Shown here: piece after piece, positions 8,505 to 16,806 of the stretch
Layout of the letters: every line of letters begins with the position of its first letter
How positions within the stretch are numbered: the stretch's first letter is position 1
Notes under the pieces: generated by a model
What the model was told of the DNA's origin: nothing
Database searches by the model: none
What the model saw: the letters and a program-made list of their open reading frames with translations, nothing else
Translations under genes and position numbers: made by a program
Source: Pedobacter soli
Lineage (GTDB): Bacteria > Bacteroidota > Bacteroidia > Sphingobacteriales > Sphingobacteriaceae
Reading direction: 5' to 3'
NCBI RefSeq assembly: GCF_900101435.1
Contig: NZ_FMZH01000001.1
Location: forward strand, 682,001-746,000
DNA length: 64,000 nucleotides

Positions 8505-9932
8505 ATGAAGATTCTCCTAACTGGTGCCACAGGCTATATCGGAAGACGGCTAATGCCCGTGCTGGTTGAAATGGGCCATCACCTGGTTTGCCTGATTAGA
8601 GATCAAGCCAGGCTCGATATTTCAGCTTTTAAACCAGGACAAGTAGAAGTAGTTGAAGCAGATTTATTGAAAGGAGAATCATTGGATTTGCTTCCTCCGG
8701 ATATCGATGCAGCATACTATCTGGTACATTCGATGAGTTCAGGAAGCGATTTTAGTGACAGCGAATTGCGTTCTGCCCGTAATTTTGTCTCCTATCTTGA
8801 TCAAACTTCTGCCAGCCAGTTGATTTATCTTTCGGGGATTATCAATGAAAAGAAGCTTAGCAGACATCTGCAGAGCCGGAAAGCAGTGGAAGAGCAACTA
8901 AACATGGGAAATGTGCCTTTAACGGTTTTACGCGCCGGTATCATTATTGGTTCTGGAAGTGCTTCTTTTGAGATTATAAGGGATCTGGTAGAAAAGCTTC
9001 CGGTAATGGTAGCCCCAAAATGGCTTAAGACTCGTTGTCAGCCTGTTGCCATCCGAAATGTAATCGATTTTTTGACCGGGGTACTGGGTAAAAGTGAAAC
9101 CTTTGGGCAGCATTACGACATTTATGGTCCGGATTTACTCACCTACAAGGAGATGCTGATACAATTTGCCGGGGTTCGCGGTTTAAAACGAAAAATAATC
9201 ATTGTGCCGGTATTCACCCCCCGGCTCTCCTCCTACTGGCTGTATTTTGTAACCTCTACTTCTTACGCATTGGCCAAAAACCTGGTAGACAGTATGAAAA
9301 TAGATGTCATTCCTCAAAAGAACTCACTCAGTAAGGATTTAGGTATCAGGCTAATCCCATATAAAAAAGCTATTTCTATGGCCTTTGAAAAGATTGAGCA
9401 AAACCTGGTGCTATCGAGCTGGAATGATGCCGGCGACAACCGGATCTTCAAAAAAGGATTATCGGTGCATATCGAAGTACCCAAATTTGGGGTATTTCAG
9501 GATAAACAGCAGATGCAAGCAAAGGATGCAGAAGCAGCCTTAAACCGCATTTTTGCCATTGGAGGTAAAAATGGCTGGTATTATGCGAACTGGTTATGGG
9601 ATTTACGTGGTTTTTTGGATAAACTTTTCGGAGGGGTTGGCTTGCGCAGGGGCAGAAAGAACGCTTCGCAAACTTCTCCCGGAGAAGCACTGGATTTCTG
9701 GCGGGTGATTTTGTCTTCCAGACAGCAACGGCGGCTGTTATTGTATGCTGAAATGAAGCTGCCTGGTGAGGCCTGGCTCGAATTCTGCATCGACGAGCAA
9801 AACGTAGTGCACCAGACAGCCACTTTCAGGCCACTGGGCATTAGCGGCAGATTATACTGGCTGGCTATGTTGCCTTTTCATTATTTCATATTCAGGGGAA
9901 TGCTCAGTAAAATTGTTTCAACGGAGCAGTAA
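8505..9932 (+). CDS. NAD(P)-binding SDR-family protein with C-terminal DUF2867
   Basis: 475-residue protein. The first 300 residues form an atypical short-chain dehydrogenase/NmrA-like Rossmann domain opening with GATGYIG (residues 7-13), typical of NAD(P)H-binding complex-I-subunit-like or YbjT-like proteins. The C-terminal 160 residues (NGWYYANWLWDLRGFLDKL, then the EALDFWRV and ATFRPLGISGRLYW segments) match the DUF2867 domain that often follows such a Rossmann part. No substrate is known for this pair. The start at ATG 8505 directly precedes the nucleotide-binding motif. Confidence 0.85.
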   Translation: MKILLTGATGYIGRRLMPVLVEMGHHLVCLIRDQARLDISAFKPGQVEVVEADLLKGESLDLLPPDIDAAYYLVHSMSSGSDFSDSELRSARNFVSYLDQTSASQLIYLSGIINEKKLSRHLQSRKAVEEQLNMGNVPLTVLRAGIIIGSGSASFEIIRDLVEKLPVMVAPKWLKTRCQPVAIRNVIDFLTGVLGKSETFGQHYDIYGPDLLTYKEMLIQFAGVRGLKRKIIIVPVFTPRLSSYWLYFVTSTSYALAKNLVDSMKIDVIPQKNSLSKDLGIRLIPYKKAISMAFEKIEQNLVLSSWNDAGDNRIFKKGLSVHIEVPKFGVFQDKQQMQAKDAEAALNRIFAIGGKNGWYYANWLWDLRGFLDKLFGGVGLRRGRKNASQTSPGEALDFWRVILSSRQQRRLLLYAEMKLPGEAWLEFCIDEQNVVHQTATFRPLGISGRLYWLAMLPFHYFIFRGMLSKIVSTEQ

Positions 9933-10041
9933 TGTACTGCCGCGGGTTTAGCCGGTATTATTGATCATGTACTCTTAAAGGTGGTACTAAAAAACTAAAC
10001 AATTAAGGTGTAAATCTTGTTGATTTATATCTTTGCACACC

Positions 10042-12030
10042 ATGAATCCTGCGGACCACACACTTTTTGACCAATTTAGTGATAGCATGCTGATTGCTGC
10101 GCTCCAGACCTCGAGCGATGCCACCGCTATTTATATCAATGAAGATCTGCTGATCAGATTTGCTAATGATGCAATGCTTTCCATTTGGGGAAAGGACAAA
10201 ACGATTATCGGTAAAACCCTTGCCGCAGCACTTCCCGAACTTGAAGGGCAGCCATTTGTTGCTATTTTACAGCGTGTATGGCATACCGGGATAACCTATT
10301 CCGTATCAGATACTCCTGCCTCACTTGTAGTTGATGATATCCTGCAGGAATTTTATTTCGATTTTGAGTACAGAGCAATTCAGGATCAATCCGGACGCAC
10401 CCTGTGCATTATTCATACTACCAAAGATGTTACCCAAAGAAGAGAACATCTTTTAAGAATTGCAGAAAAAGAAGCAGAAGAACAAGCCCTTAATGAGGAG
10501 ATGGCAGCCACTATGGAAGAGCTGACTTCTACCAATGAAGACCTTAACCGTTCGCTCGTTGATCTTGCCGACAGCAGAGAACAATTGCGCACGCTCATTG
10601 CCCAGGCACCTGTAGGTATCTGCGTTTTGCAGGGACCCGAACATGTTATTGATATCGCTAATGAAAAGATCCTGAAAATCTGGGGACGTACTGAACAGGA
10701 TGTTATTGGAAAAATCCACGAGCTTGCCCGTCCCGAACTGGCAGGTCAGCCCATGTTTGCATGGCTGGAAAAGGTTTTCCAAACTGGCGAGCCCCGGATA
10801 AACAGGGAGCTGAGTGTTAACCTTTACACACCGAATGGTACACGCGAGGCAGTAGTTAATTCGATGTATCAACCCATTAGGTCCTCGCGCGGAGAAATTA
10901 CCGGTATACTTTGCATCCTTGAAGAGATTACCGAACAAATGGCAGCACGTGCCGCACACGATAAAAATCAACAGATGCTGAAGATGGCGATTGAGGCCGG
11001 AGAGCTGGCTACATTTTACTACGAGTCTGCCACCAATACTTTTTCAGGTAATGCCTTATTAAAAGCCTGGTTCGGCCTTTCAGAAGACGAGCAAATTGAC
11101 CTCTCTAATGCCCTTGATGTAATCGTATCAGAAGACCGCGAACGTGTGATTAAGGCCATATCGGCCGCACTTGATGGAGAGCAGGATGGCCATTATGAGA
11201 TCGAATATCAGATCCAGACTCCAGGGCAACAACCACGGACTTTACAGGCGCTTGGGAAAGTATTTTATGATCTGGCCGGTAACCCGACAAGTTTGAACGG
11301 AACATTACGCGATGTTACCGAGCAGAAAAAAGACGAACAACGTAAGGATGATTTTATCGGCATGGTGAGCCACGAGATGAAAACACCTGTTACTTCGCTG
11401 AAAGCTTACCTGCAGTTGATTAAACGAAACGCTATTCAGAACGACGATGTTTGGCTGGGATCTACCAGTGATAAAGCCCTTAAACAAATCGGCTACATGA
11501 CTTCAATGATTAATGGATTCCTGAACGTATCCAGGCTGGAATCAGGAAAAATGGCCATCGATTATAGTCATTTTGATGCTCAGGAGCTTTTTTCGGAACT
11601 GGAAAACGAACTGTCGGCCAATATACATACCCACAGGCTTTCGTTTATTGAAGGAGGCGCTTTGCCTGTTTACGGTGATCGCGAGAAACTCGCTCAGGTG
11701 ATTAAAAATCTGGTTGGTAATGCGGCAAAATATTCGCCGGTGGGTTCTACCATCACAATAGGTTACAAACGTTCAGCAGAAAATGAGTTATTTATGTGGG
11801 TCGAAGATCAGGGAATGGGCATAGCTGAAGAAGACCAGCCCCATATTTTCGAACGTTACTACCGGGTTAAAAACACCAGTATGGGATCTATTGCCGGTTT
11901 TGGGATTGGACTTTACCTCTGTAAAGAAATTATTGACAGGCACTCTGGATCAATTGAGGTTGAAAGCGAACCGGAAAAAGGATCACTTTTTAAAGTTACC
12001 TTGCCCATTAATACTCAATTGATGAACTAA
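10042..12030 (+). CDS. PAS-domain sensor histidine kinase
   Basis: Soluble histidine kinase of 662 residues with no transmembrane segment seen, so it probably senses an intracellular cue. It has three PAS-type regions (about residues 15-135, 185-300 and 305-425). A coiled-coil linker (EEMAATMEELTSTNEDLNRSL) lies between the first two. The HisKA domain carries phospho-acceptor His444 in MVSHEMKTPV, and the HATPase domain has N-box (NLVGNAAKYSP), DQGMGI and GFGIGLYL motifs. The ATG at 10042 is preferred to an in-frame TTG at 10033. A TATCTTTG sequence, resembling the Bacteroidota -7 element, lies at 10028-10035, close to the ATG. No response regulator is adjacent. Confidence 0.92.
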   Translation: MNPADHTLFDQFSDSMLIAALQTSSDATAIYINEDLLIRFANDAMLSIWGKDKTIIGKTLAAALPELEGQPFVAILQRVWHTGITYSVSDTPASLVVDDILQEFYFDFEYRAIQDQSGRTLCIIHTTKDVTQRREHLLRIAEKEAEEQALNEEMAATMEELTSTNEDLNRSLVDLADSREQLRTLIAQAPVGICVLQGPEHVIDIANEKILKIWGRTEQDVIGKIHELARPELAGQPMFAWLEKVFQTGEPRINRELSVNLYTPNGTREAVVNSMYQPIRSSRGEITGILCILEEITEQMAARAAHDKNQQMLKMAIEAGELATFYYESATNTFSGNALLKAWFGLSEDEQIDLSNALDVIVSEDRERVIKAISAALDGEQDGHYEIEYQIQTPGQQPRTLQALGKVFYDLAGNPTSLNGTLRDVTEQKKDEQRKDDFIGMVSHEMKTPVTSLKAYLQLIKRNAIQNDDVWLGSTSDKALKQIGYMTSMINGFLNVSRLESGKMAIDYSHFDAQELFSELENELSANIHTHRLSFIEGGALPVYGDREKLAQVIKNLVGNAAKYSPVGSTITIGYKRSAENELFMWVEDQGMGIAEEDQPHIFERYYRVKNTSMGSIAGFGIGLYLCKEIIDRHSGSIEVESEPEKGSLFKVTLPINTQLMN

Positions 12031-12088
12031 AACTGGCCAAAAGGATAAGTGGTTGCTTTGCTCTGGCCTACGAAGGCGAGCCTGTGAC

Positions 12089-12472
12089 TTAAATTCCCAA
12101 ATCGAAAATAACGGGCAGAAGATTAAGACTTAAAAGCGATGTTAACTTACCAAAAATACGTTTAAGGTTGAATCCGACAATGGTGGCCAGCAGGAAAGCA
12201 ATCAGTCTGATGGTACCAATAATGGCCTGAGGTAGTTCCTTCAATCCGTTTTGCCAGCTCTTTTTCTTTAGCCTGGCTGCAACCGGCGCTAAATACTCAA
12301 TCAGCTTTTCATTGCTGGTGGCGTAACCTAAAGGAGCAGAATCATCCTTTATTATCACGCCATAATGGGCTCCGTTCACAGCAATTGCATATGCACCGCC
12401 TGAAAGCATAACATCAATCTGGCAAGCTGTGGGCGTGTCCCTTAAATAGTGTTGAAATGAAAAACTGTCCAT
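12089..12472 (-). CDS. Hypothetical protein
   Basis: 127-residue protein of unknown function read from the ATG at 12472; a GTG at 12559 would add 29 residues. The first 80 residues are soluble, with an AYAIAVNGAHYGVIIKDD beta-hairpin-like stretch. A hydrophobic segment (about residues 92-108) and a second near the C-terminus suggest membrane association. No family recognised. It converges on the PAS kinase gene. Confidence 0.55.
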   Translation of the reverse strand: MDSFSFQHYLRDTPTACQIDVMLSGGAYAIAVNGAHYGVIIKDDSAPLGYATSNEKLIEYLAPVAARLKKKSWQNGLKELPQAIIGTIRLIAFLLATIVGFNLKRIFGKLTSLLSLNLLPVIFDLGI

Positions 12473-12980
12473 AGCAAATATCGGCTTAAACCTGTTAATA
12501 TGGGCGCATAATTGTTCATATACGAGCAGCAAACTACTTAACCGGAAAAGCGATTGCACACTTTTCCCGACCGGTAAACAGTTTCACTCGTATTGATAGC
12601 GGATATTTTGACAACTATGTAACCTTGATTTTCAGGTTAGGGCAAAACTAATCATTTTAGTTTACCTTATACAATTTTCCTTTAAACCTGTTAATTTTCT
12701 AAGTCAATTCACGAAAATAATGGGAGTAAAAACCTTTCTAAAGATATATTTCTCTTTACAGTAAACAAAAAGTTACATCCTATGTTAACTAGCAAGATGT
12801 AAACAGAATGGACAAGGTTTCTATTAGAAACTTTGCTGTTTTTAGGAAACAAGACTGTAAAATAACTGAGTTGAAAACATTAACTCAACCAACAGTTTAA
12901 AACAGTGTTTGAGAGACTAACATTTTACTTGAATTGATACTTGAAACCGCTTATTTAGTAATTTTAAATACGTTTATCCT
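12473..12980. other. Non-coding AT-rich gap
   Basis: About 500 bp with no convincing gene, repeat or terminator. It must contain the promoters of the flanking genes at 12472 (minus) and 12981 (plus), but no clear -33/-7 pair could be assigned. Confidence 0.5.
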
Positions 12981-14084
12981 ATGAGAAAAGAATACCCGTT
13001 TTATATCAAAGCACCTGTTATATTACTTGGACTGGTGATCATGGTGTTTATCCTGAGCGTGCTCAGGGATATCCTGGTGCCACTGGCCTTTTCTGTGCTG
13101 ATTGCGATTTTGCTCAACCCTCTGGAAGTTCGTTTGGAACGAAAGTTACCCAAAATCGTAGCAATAATAATTTCGATGCTCATTGCCTTACTCGTTCTTG
13201 CTGGTATAGCTTATTTCTTATCCTCGCAGATTTCGCACTTTTTTGATAACATCGATGCGATGAAGCAAAAGTTTACTGAACTACTCAGTAACGGCCAATC
13301 CTGGCTCGAAAAAACTTTCGGCATTGCCACTCAAAAGCAAACTGAAATGATTAACGAGGCTGCAAATAACAGTAAAGCAGTAATCGGACAAACTTTAAGT
13401 GGTGCCCTGGGCGTATTGAGCGTAGTTTTCCTGATCCCGGTCTATACGTTCCTCATCATGCTTTATAAAGCTTTGATATTAAACTTTTTATACGAGGTAT
13501 TCTCTACTGAAAATCAGCTTAAGGTAGGTGAAATTCTGGCTGAAACGAAAGGGGCCATCCAAAGTTATATTGTAGGCTTATTAATTGAGACTGGCATTGT
13601 TGCAATTATGAATTCTTGTGCATTATTGATTCTGGGCGTGCCTAATGCCATTTTGATTGGTGTAATTGGGGCCATACTCAACCTGCTACCATACATTGGT
13701 GGAATCATTGCCATAGCGCTACCGGTATTAATGGCGACTGTAACTTTCGATGGTTTTACCACCCAGTTACTTATCATCGGCGCTTACGCTTCGATTCAGT
13801 TTATTGACAATAATTTACTTGTGCCAAAAATTGTATCTTCCAAGGTTCAGATTAATGCGCTGATTTCGATTGTAATCGTTCTATTGGGTGCAGCATTATG
13901 GGGTATTCCAGGGATGTTTCTTTCCATTCCATTTGTAGCGGTGCTGAAGATTATTTTTGACCGTGTGGAAGGACTTAAACCATGGGGCAAACTTTTAGGT
14001 GATAATATACCTACTGAACACCTTGGGCAGCTTAAAAGATTAACCAGGCGAAGAAAGGCATTGGTATCTACCAGTAAGGGATGA
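12981..14084 (+). CDS. AI-2E family transporter
   Basis: 367-residue polytopic membrane protein of the AI-2E (PerM/YdiK-like) family. It shows two N-terminal hydrophobic hairpins, a soluble helical stretch (about 85-140) and then the conserved membrane core, with IGVIGAILNLLPYIGGIIA and ASIQFIDNNLLVPKIV followed by GAALWGIPGMFLSIPF. These last motifs are diagnostic for the family. Members have been linked to export of signalling molecules or to Na+(Li+)/H+ exchange; the substrate here is not predictable. Probably monocistronic, with a terminator-like hairpin about 155 bp downstream. Confidence 0.92.
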   Translation: MRKEYPFYIKAPVILLGLVIMVFILSVLRDILVPLAFSVLIAILLNPLEVRLERKLPKIVAIIISMLIALLVLAGIAYFLSSQISHFFDNIDAMKQKFTELLSNGQSWLEKTFGIATQKQTEMINEAANNSKAVIGQTLSGALGVLSVVFLIPVYTFLIMLYKALILNFLYEVFSTENQLKVGEILAETKGAIQSYIVGLLIETGIVAIMNSCALLILGVPNAILIGVIGAILNLLPYIGGIIAIALPVLMATVTFDGFTTQLLIIGAYASIQFIDNNLLVPKIVSSKVQINALISIVIVLLGAALWGIPGMFLSIPFVAVLKIIFDRVEGLKPWGKLLGDNIPTEHLGQLKRLTRRRKALVSTSKG

Positions 14085-14240
14085 TAATCAATACTTCAAC
14101 GCTTTGAAGAAATCAGACCGCTTTCAATCTTCGGTGATGAATTTGCTAAAAGCAATGGAAAGTTTAAATATTTATTTTAGGTAATGGATAATATTCGCAA
14201 AGATAATCCGTATACATTATTGAGAGCGTTAATTTAGATG

Positions 14241-14281
14241 AACGGGAACAGTCGGTAAGATTGTTTCCGTTTTCTTTTTTT
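14241..14281 (+). terminator. Rho-independent terminator-like hairpin
   Basis: A 10-bp stem, AACGGGAACA pairing with TGTTTCCGTT (one G-U pair), separated by 11 bases and followed by a T-rich tract up to 14281. It is correctly oriented to end transcription from the AI-2E transporter gene. The rest of the gap 14085-14480 shows nothing else. Confidence 0.6.
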
Positions 14282-14480
14282 AAACAGCGCTCCTCTCCTC
14301 AACGGTATAGATTTCGTAGCATGGTGTTTGAGTTGTGATGATACAATTAAAGTATAAACCAGGAATTAAGACAAAACGAAAACTTTAAACTCAATAATCG
14401 GTAGCTATATTAAGCTGTTTATGATTATCCATATTACGGATAAAGGCATCTTAAAGTACAAGCCGGATGTGAATATTTTT

Positions 14481-14843
14481 TTAATTGAGCAACGCATCTA
14501 CCGATTCGACAATATTGCCCAAATCGAAGGGTTTGGCAATAAACTGATCAGCACCGGCAGCAGTTGCAATCTGCTCCCCGTCGCGGCTGGCTGAGATGAC
14601 GATAACCGGTAATTTATCGTGCTGTGGATGGCTTCTTAATTGCCTGAGTACATCCTGACCAGAAAGTCTGGGCATCCACAAATCGAGGATAAGCAGGTCT
14701 GGCTGCACTTTGTCAATAACTTCCTGAACTTTCAGGCTGTCATTCACCGACATCACTTCATGCCCCACCTCTTCCATAATCATTTCCAATACATCAATAA
14801 TGCCTTCATCATCATCGCAAATCAGGATTTTTTTCTTATCCAT
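14481..14843 (-). CDS. Single-domain response regulator
   Basis: 120-residue CheY-like receiver with no output domain. The acidic pocket is Asp10-Asp12, the phospho-acceptor is Asp54 (LILDLWMP), the switch residue is Ser84 and the conserved lysine is Lys104 (AKPFD). Its ATG lies inside the end of the upstream LOV kinase gene (8-bp overlap), so the two are translationally coupled and the kinase is very probably its partner. Output must be through protein-protein contact. Confidence 0.93.
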   Translation of the reverse strand: MDKKKILICDDDEGIIDVLEMIMEEVGHEVMSVNDSLKVQEVIDKVQPDLLILDLWMPRLSGQDVLRQLRSHPQHDKLPVIVISASRDGEQIATAAGADQFIAKPFDLGNIVESVDALLN

Positions 14844-16389
14844 GTTGTTCCTTTCCTGCTTTTGGTAAGGTGAAGCTGAATACTGATCCTTTACCGATTT
14901 CGCTTTCTACCCAGAGCGTTCCATTATGGTTTTTAATAATCTGATCGCAGATATAAAGACCTATCCCCATTCCCGGAAACTTCTTCTGAATTTCCACTCC
15001 ACGGTAAAAACGTTCAAAAACTTTTTTGCGGTCTTCCTGGCTCATTCCTAAACCAAAATCTTTAACCGATACCTTTACATACTCGCTTACATTGGCAATA
15101 TTCACTTCAATTTGCTTTGAATCGGGTGCGTATTTGATGGCGTTTGACAGCAGGTTGGTTACTACCTGCGCAATGTGCGACTCATCGGCAACTACACTAG
15201 CTCCGGTTTGGCCTTTAAGCAGAATATTATGGGTTGGCACTGTTGCCCGCATACCATCTACTGCTTCTGCAATCATGGCATCAAAATCGAAGCGGGCCAT
15301 GTGCAATTCCATATTGCCGCTTTGGATACGCGAAACATCAAGCAATTCTCCGATTAAGGCATTTAACCTTTCTACATATACCGAGACTTTTCCAAAGGTC
15401 GACAAAAACTTCTGACTGGCGTTTTCAGGCATCGCGCGCTCCAGCAATTGCACATACCCTTTAATGGTGGTTAAAGGGGTACGCAGCTCGTGGCTGGCTA
15501 TTGATAGAAAATCATCCTTTCTGTTTTCTACTTCGCGCCTTTCGGTAATATCTTCTATGGCCAGCAGGATCTGGTCTTTAAACTGTCCTTCAAATTCTAC
15601 TCTGTATGCGTTTAAGAGCATTAGTTTTCTGCCTATATGCGGAAAATCATGTTCAACCTCGAAATCTACTACCGGATTATTGGTTGGCAGGATTTTAATG
15701 AGCAGATCGCGCAGTTTGGGAATATCCCACTGGTGGTTACCCAAATCATATAATTGCCGGCCAACGGTTTCTTCCAGACTTACTTTAAAAGTTCTTAAGA
15801 AATGGTAGTTTGCACTCAGCACATTGAAATCGGGATCCAGTACCAGCAATCCTTCCCTTACCGTTTCGATGATACTGGAGAGGAAAGCTTCGCTATCTTT
15901 CAGGGCCATGGTTCTTTCCCTGATCTTTTTTTCCATCACTGTTTTTTGCTGGCGCAAATCATGTTCAGCATTCTTCCTCCAGGTTACATCGTTCTGAATG
16001 CCAATAAAATGAGTAACCTCTCCGGCTTCATTTTTTACAGGGGCCATATAAAGTTCGTTCCAGAAAAGGTCGCCGTTCTTTTTATAATTCCTGATTTCTA
16101 CCCGGCATTCTTCGCCTTCGGCAATACAATGGGCTAAAATTTCTCTTTCCTTTTGATTGCGGTCCTGGGCTTGCAGAAACCTGCAGTTATGCCCGATAAT
16201 GTCTTTTCTGGAGTACCCGGTAATATTTTCGAAAGCTTTATTGCAATATATGATAGGATTATCCGGCTGGGTATGATCTGTAATAATCACCCCGGAGTTG
16301 GAGGCATCTAATGCCATGGTCATCAGCTGAATATTGGATGCTCCTGCATTTGCTGAAAGGTCAAAATCTCTATTTTTAGCTGTATCCAA
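14836..16389 (-). CDS. LOV-domain (blue-light) sensor histidine kinase
   Basis: 517-residue soluble kinase. Residues about 25-140 form a LOV photosensor: the flavin-adduct motif GHNCRFLQ with Cys69, then NYKKNGDLFWNEL and FIGIQNDVT with the flavin-contacting Gln132. This sequence set is characteristic of LOV rather than generic PAS domains. It therefore should bind FMN/FAD and form a cysteinyl adduct in blue light. A coiled-coil linker (145-165) and a second PAS (168-285) follow, then HisKA with His300 in SHELRTPLT and a HATPase domain (NLLSNAIKYAP, DFGLGM, GMGIGLYI). It overlaps the downstream response regulator. Light sensing is inferred from the motif. Confidence 0.94.
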   Translation of the reverse strand: MDTAKNRDFDLSANAGASNIQLMTMALDASNSGVIITDHTQPDNPIIYCNKAFENITGYSRKDIIGHNCRFLQAQDRNQKEREILAHCIAEGEECRVEIRNYKKNGDLFWNELYMAPVKNEAGEVTHFIGIQNDVTWRKNAEHDLRQQKTVMEKKIRERTMALKDSEAFLSSIIETVREGLLVLDPDFNVLSANYHFLRTFKVSLEETVGRQLYDLGNHQWDIPKLRDLLIKILPTNNPVVDFEVEHDFPHIGRKLMLLNAYRVEFEGQFKDQILLAIEDITERREVENRKDDFLSIASHELRTPLTTIKGYVQLLERAMPENASQKFLSTFGKVSVYVERLNALIGELLDVSRIQSGNMELHMARFDFDAMIAEAVDGMRATVPTHNILLKGQTGASVVADESHIAQVVTNLLSNAIKYAPDSKQIEVNIANVSEYVKVSVKDFGLGMSQEDRKKVFERFYRGVEIQKKFPGMGIGLYICDQIIKNHNGTLWVESEIGKGSVFSFTLPKAGKEQHG

Positions 16390-16755
16390 TTTGATTGTAT
16401 AATTTGTAAGTGGCTGTTATGTTTAAATGGTGCTTTGAAACACTTAACCCATTTCTGCTGAAATGAATCCTTCATATAACCCCTTCAGGCAGGTTTTGTT
16501 TTGCCTTCTTTACAACCAGGGCGCTGCCGGCAAGTAAAACCGGATAGATTTTACAGCTTAAGCCCATTGACTAAATACAGCAAATAGAGATAATTTTATA
16601 CTTCGTAAACCGCTTTTAATGAGGATTTTACTCATGCAGGAAGTATGCAAATTAAGAAACATTATTTTTTTTTCAAAACAATCGTCTTGCCGGGCTTGTT
16701 ACCATCCCACATCTACCTTAAATGATCATAAACTTTGGTTAGTTGAAGATCAAAC

Positions 16756-16788
16756 GCGGTTGCTGGTTTTTCCGGCAACCGCTTTTTT
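16756..16788 (+). terminator. Strong hairpin with T-tract on the plus strand
   Basis: A perfect 8-bp stem, GCGGTTGC (16756-16763) with GCAACCGC (16775-16782), followed by six Ts. In sequence it is a classical terminator for plus-strand transcription, yet both flanking genes are on the minus strand. It lies about 20 bp beyond the stop of the hybrid kinase gene and may act on it in the reverse sense, although the minus-strand U-tract is poor. The rest of 16390-16806 shows no gene. Confidence 0.55.
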
Positions 16789-16806
16789 ATGTATACTGGT
16801 TTTATG

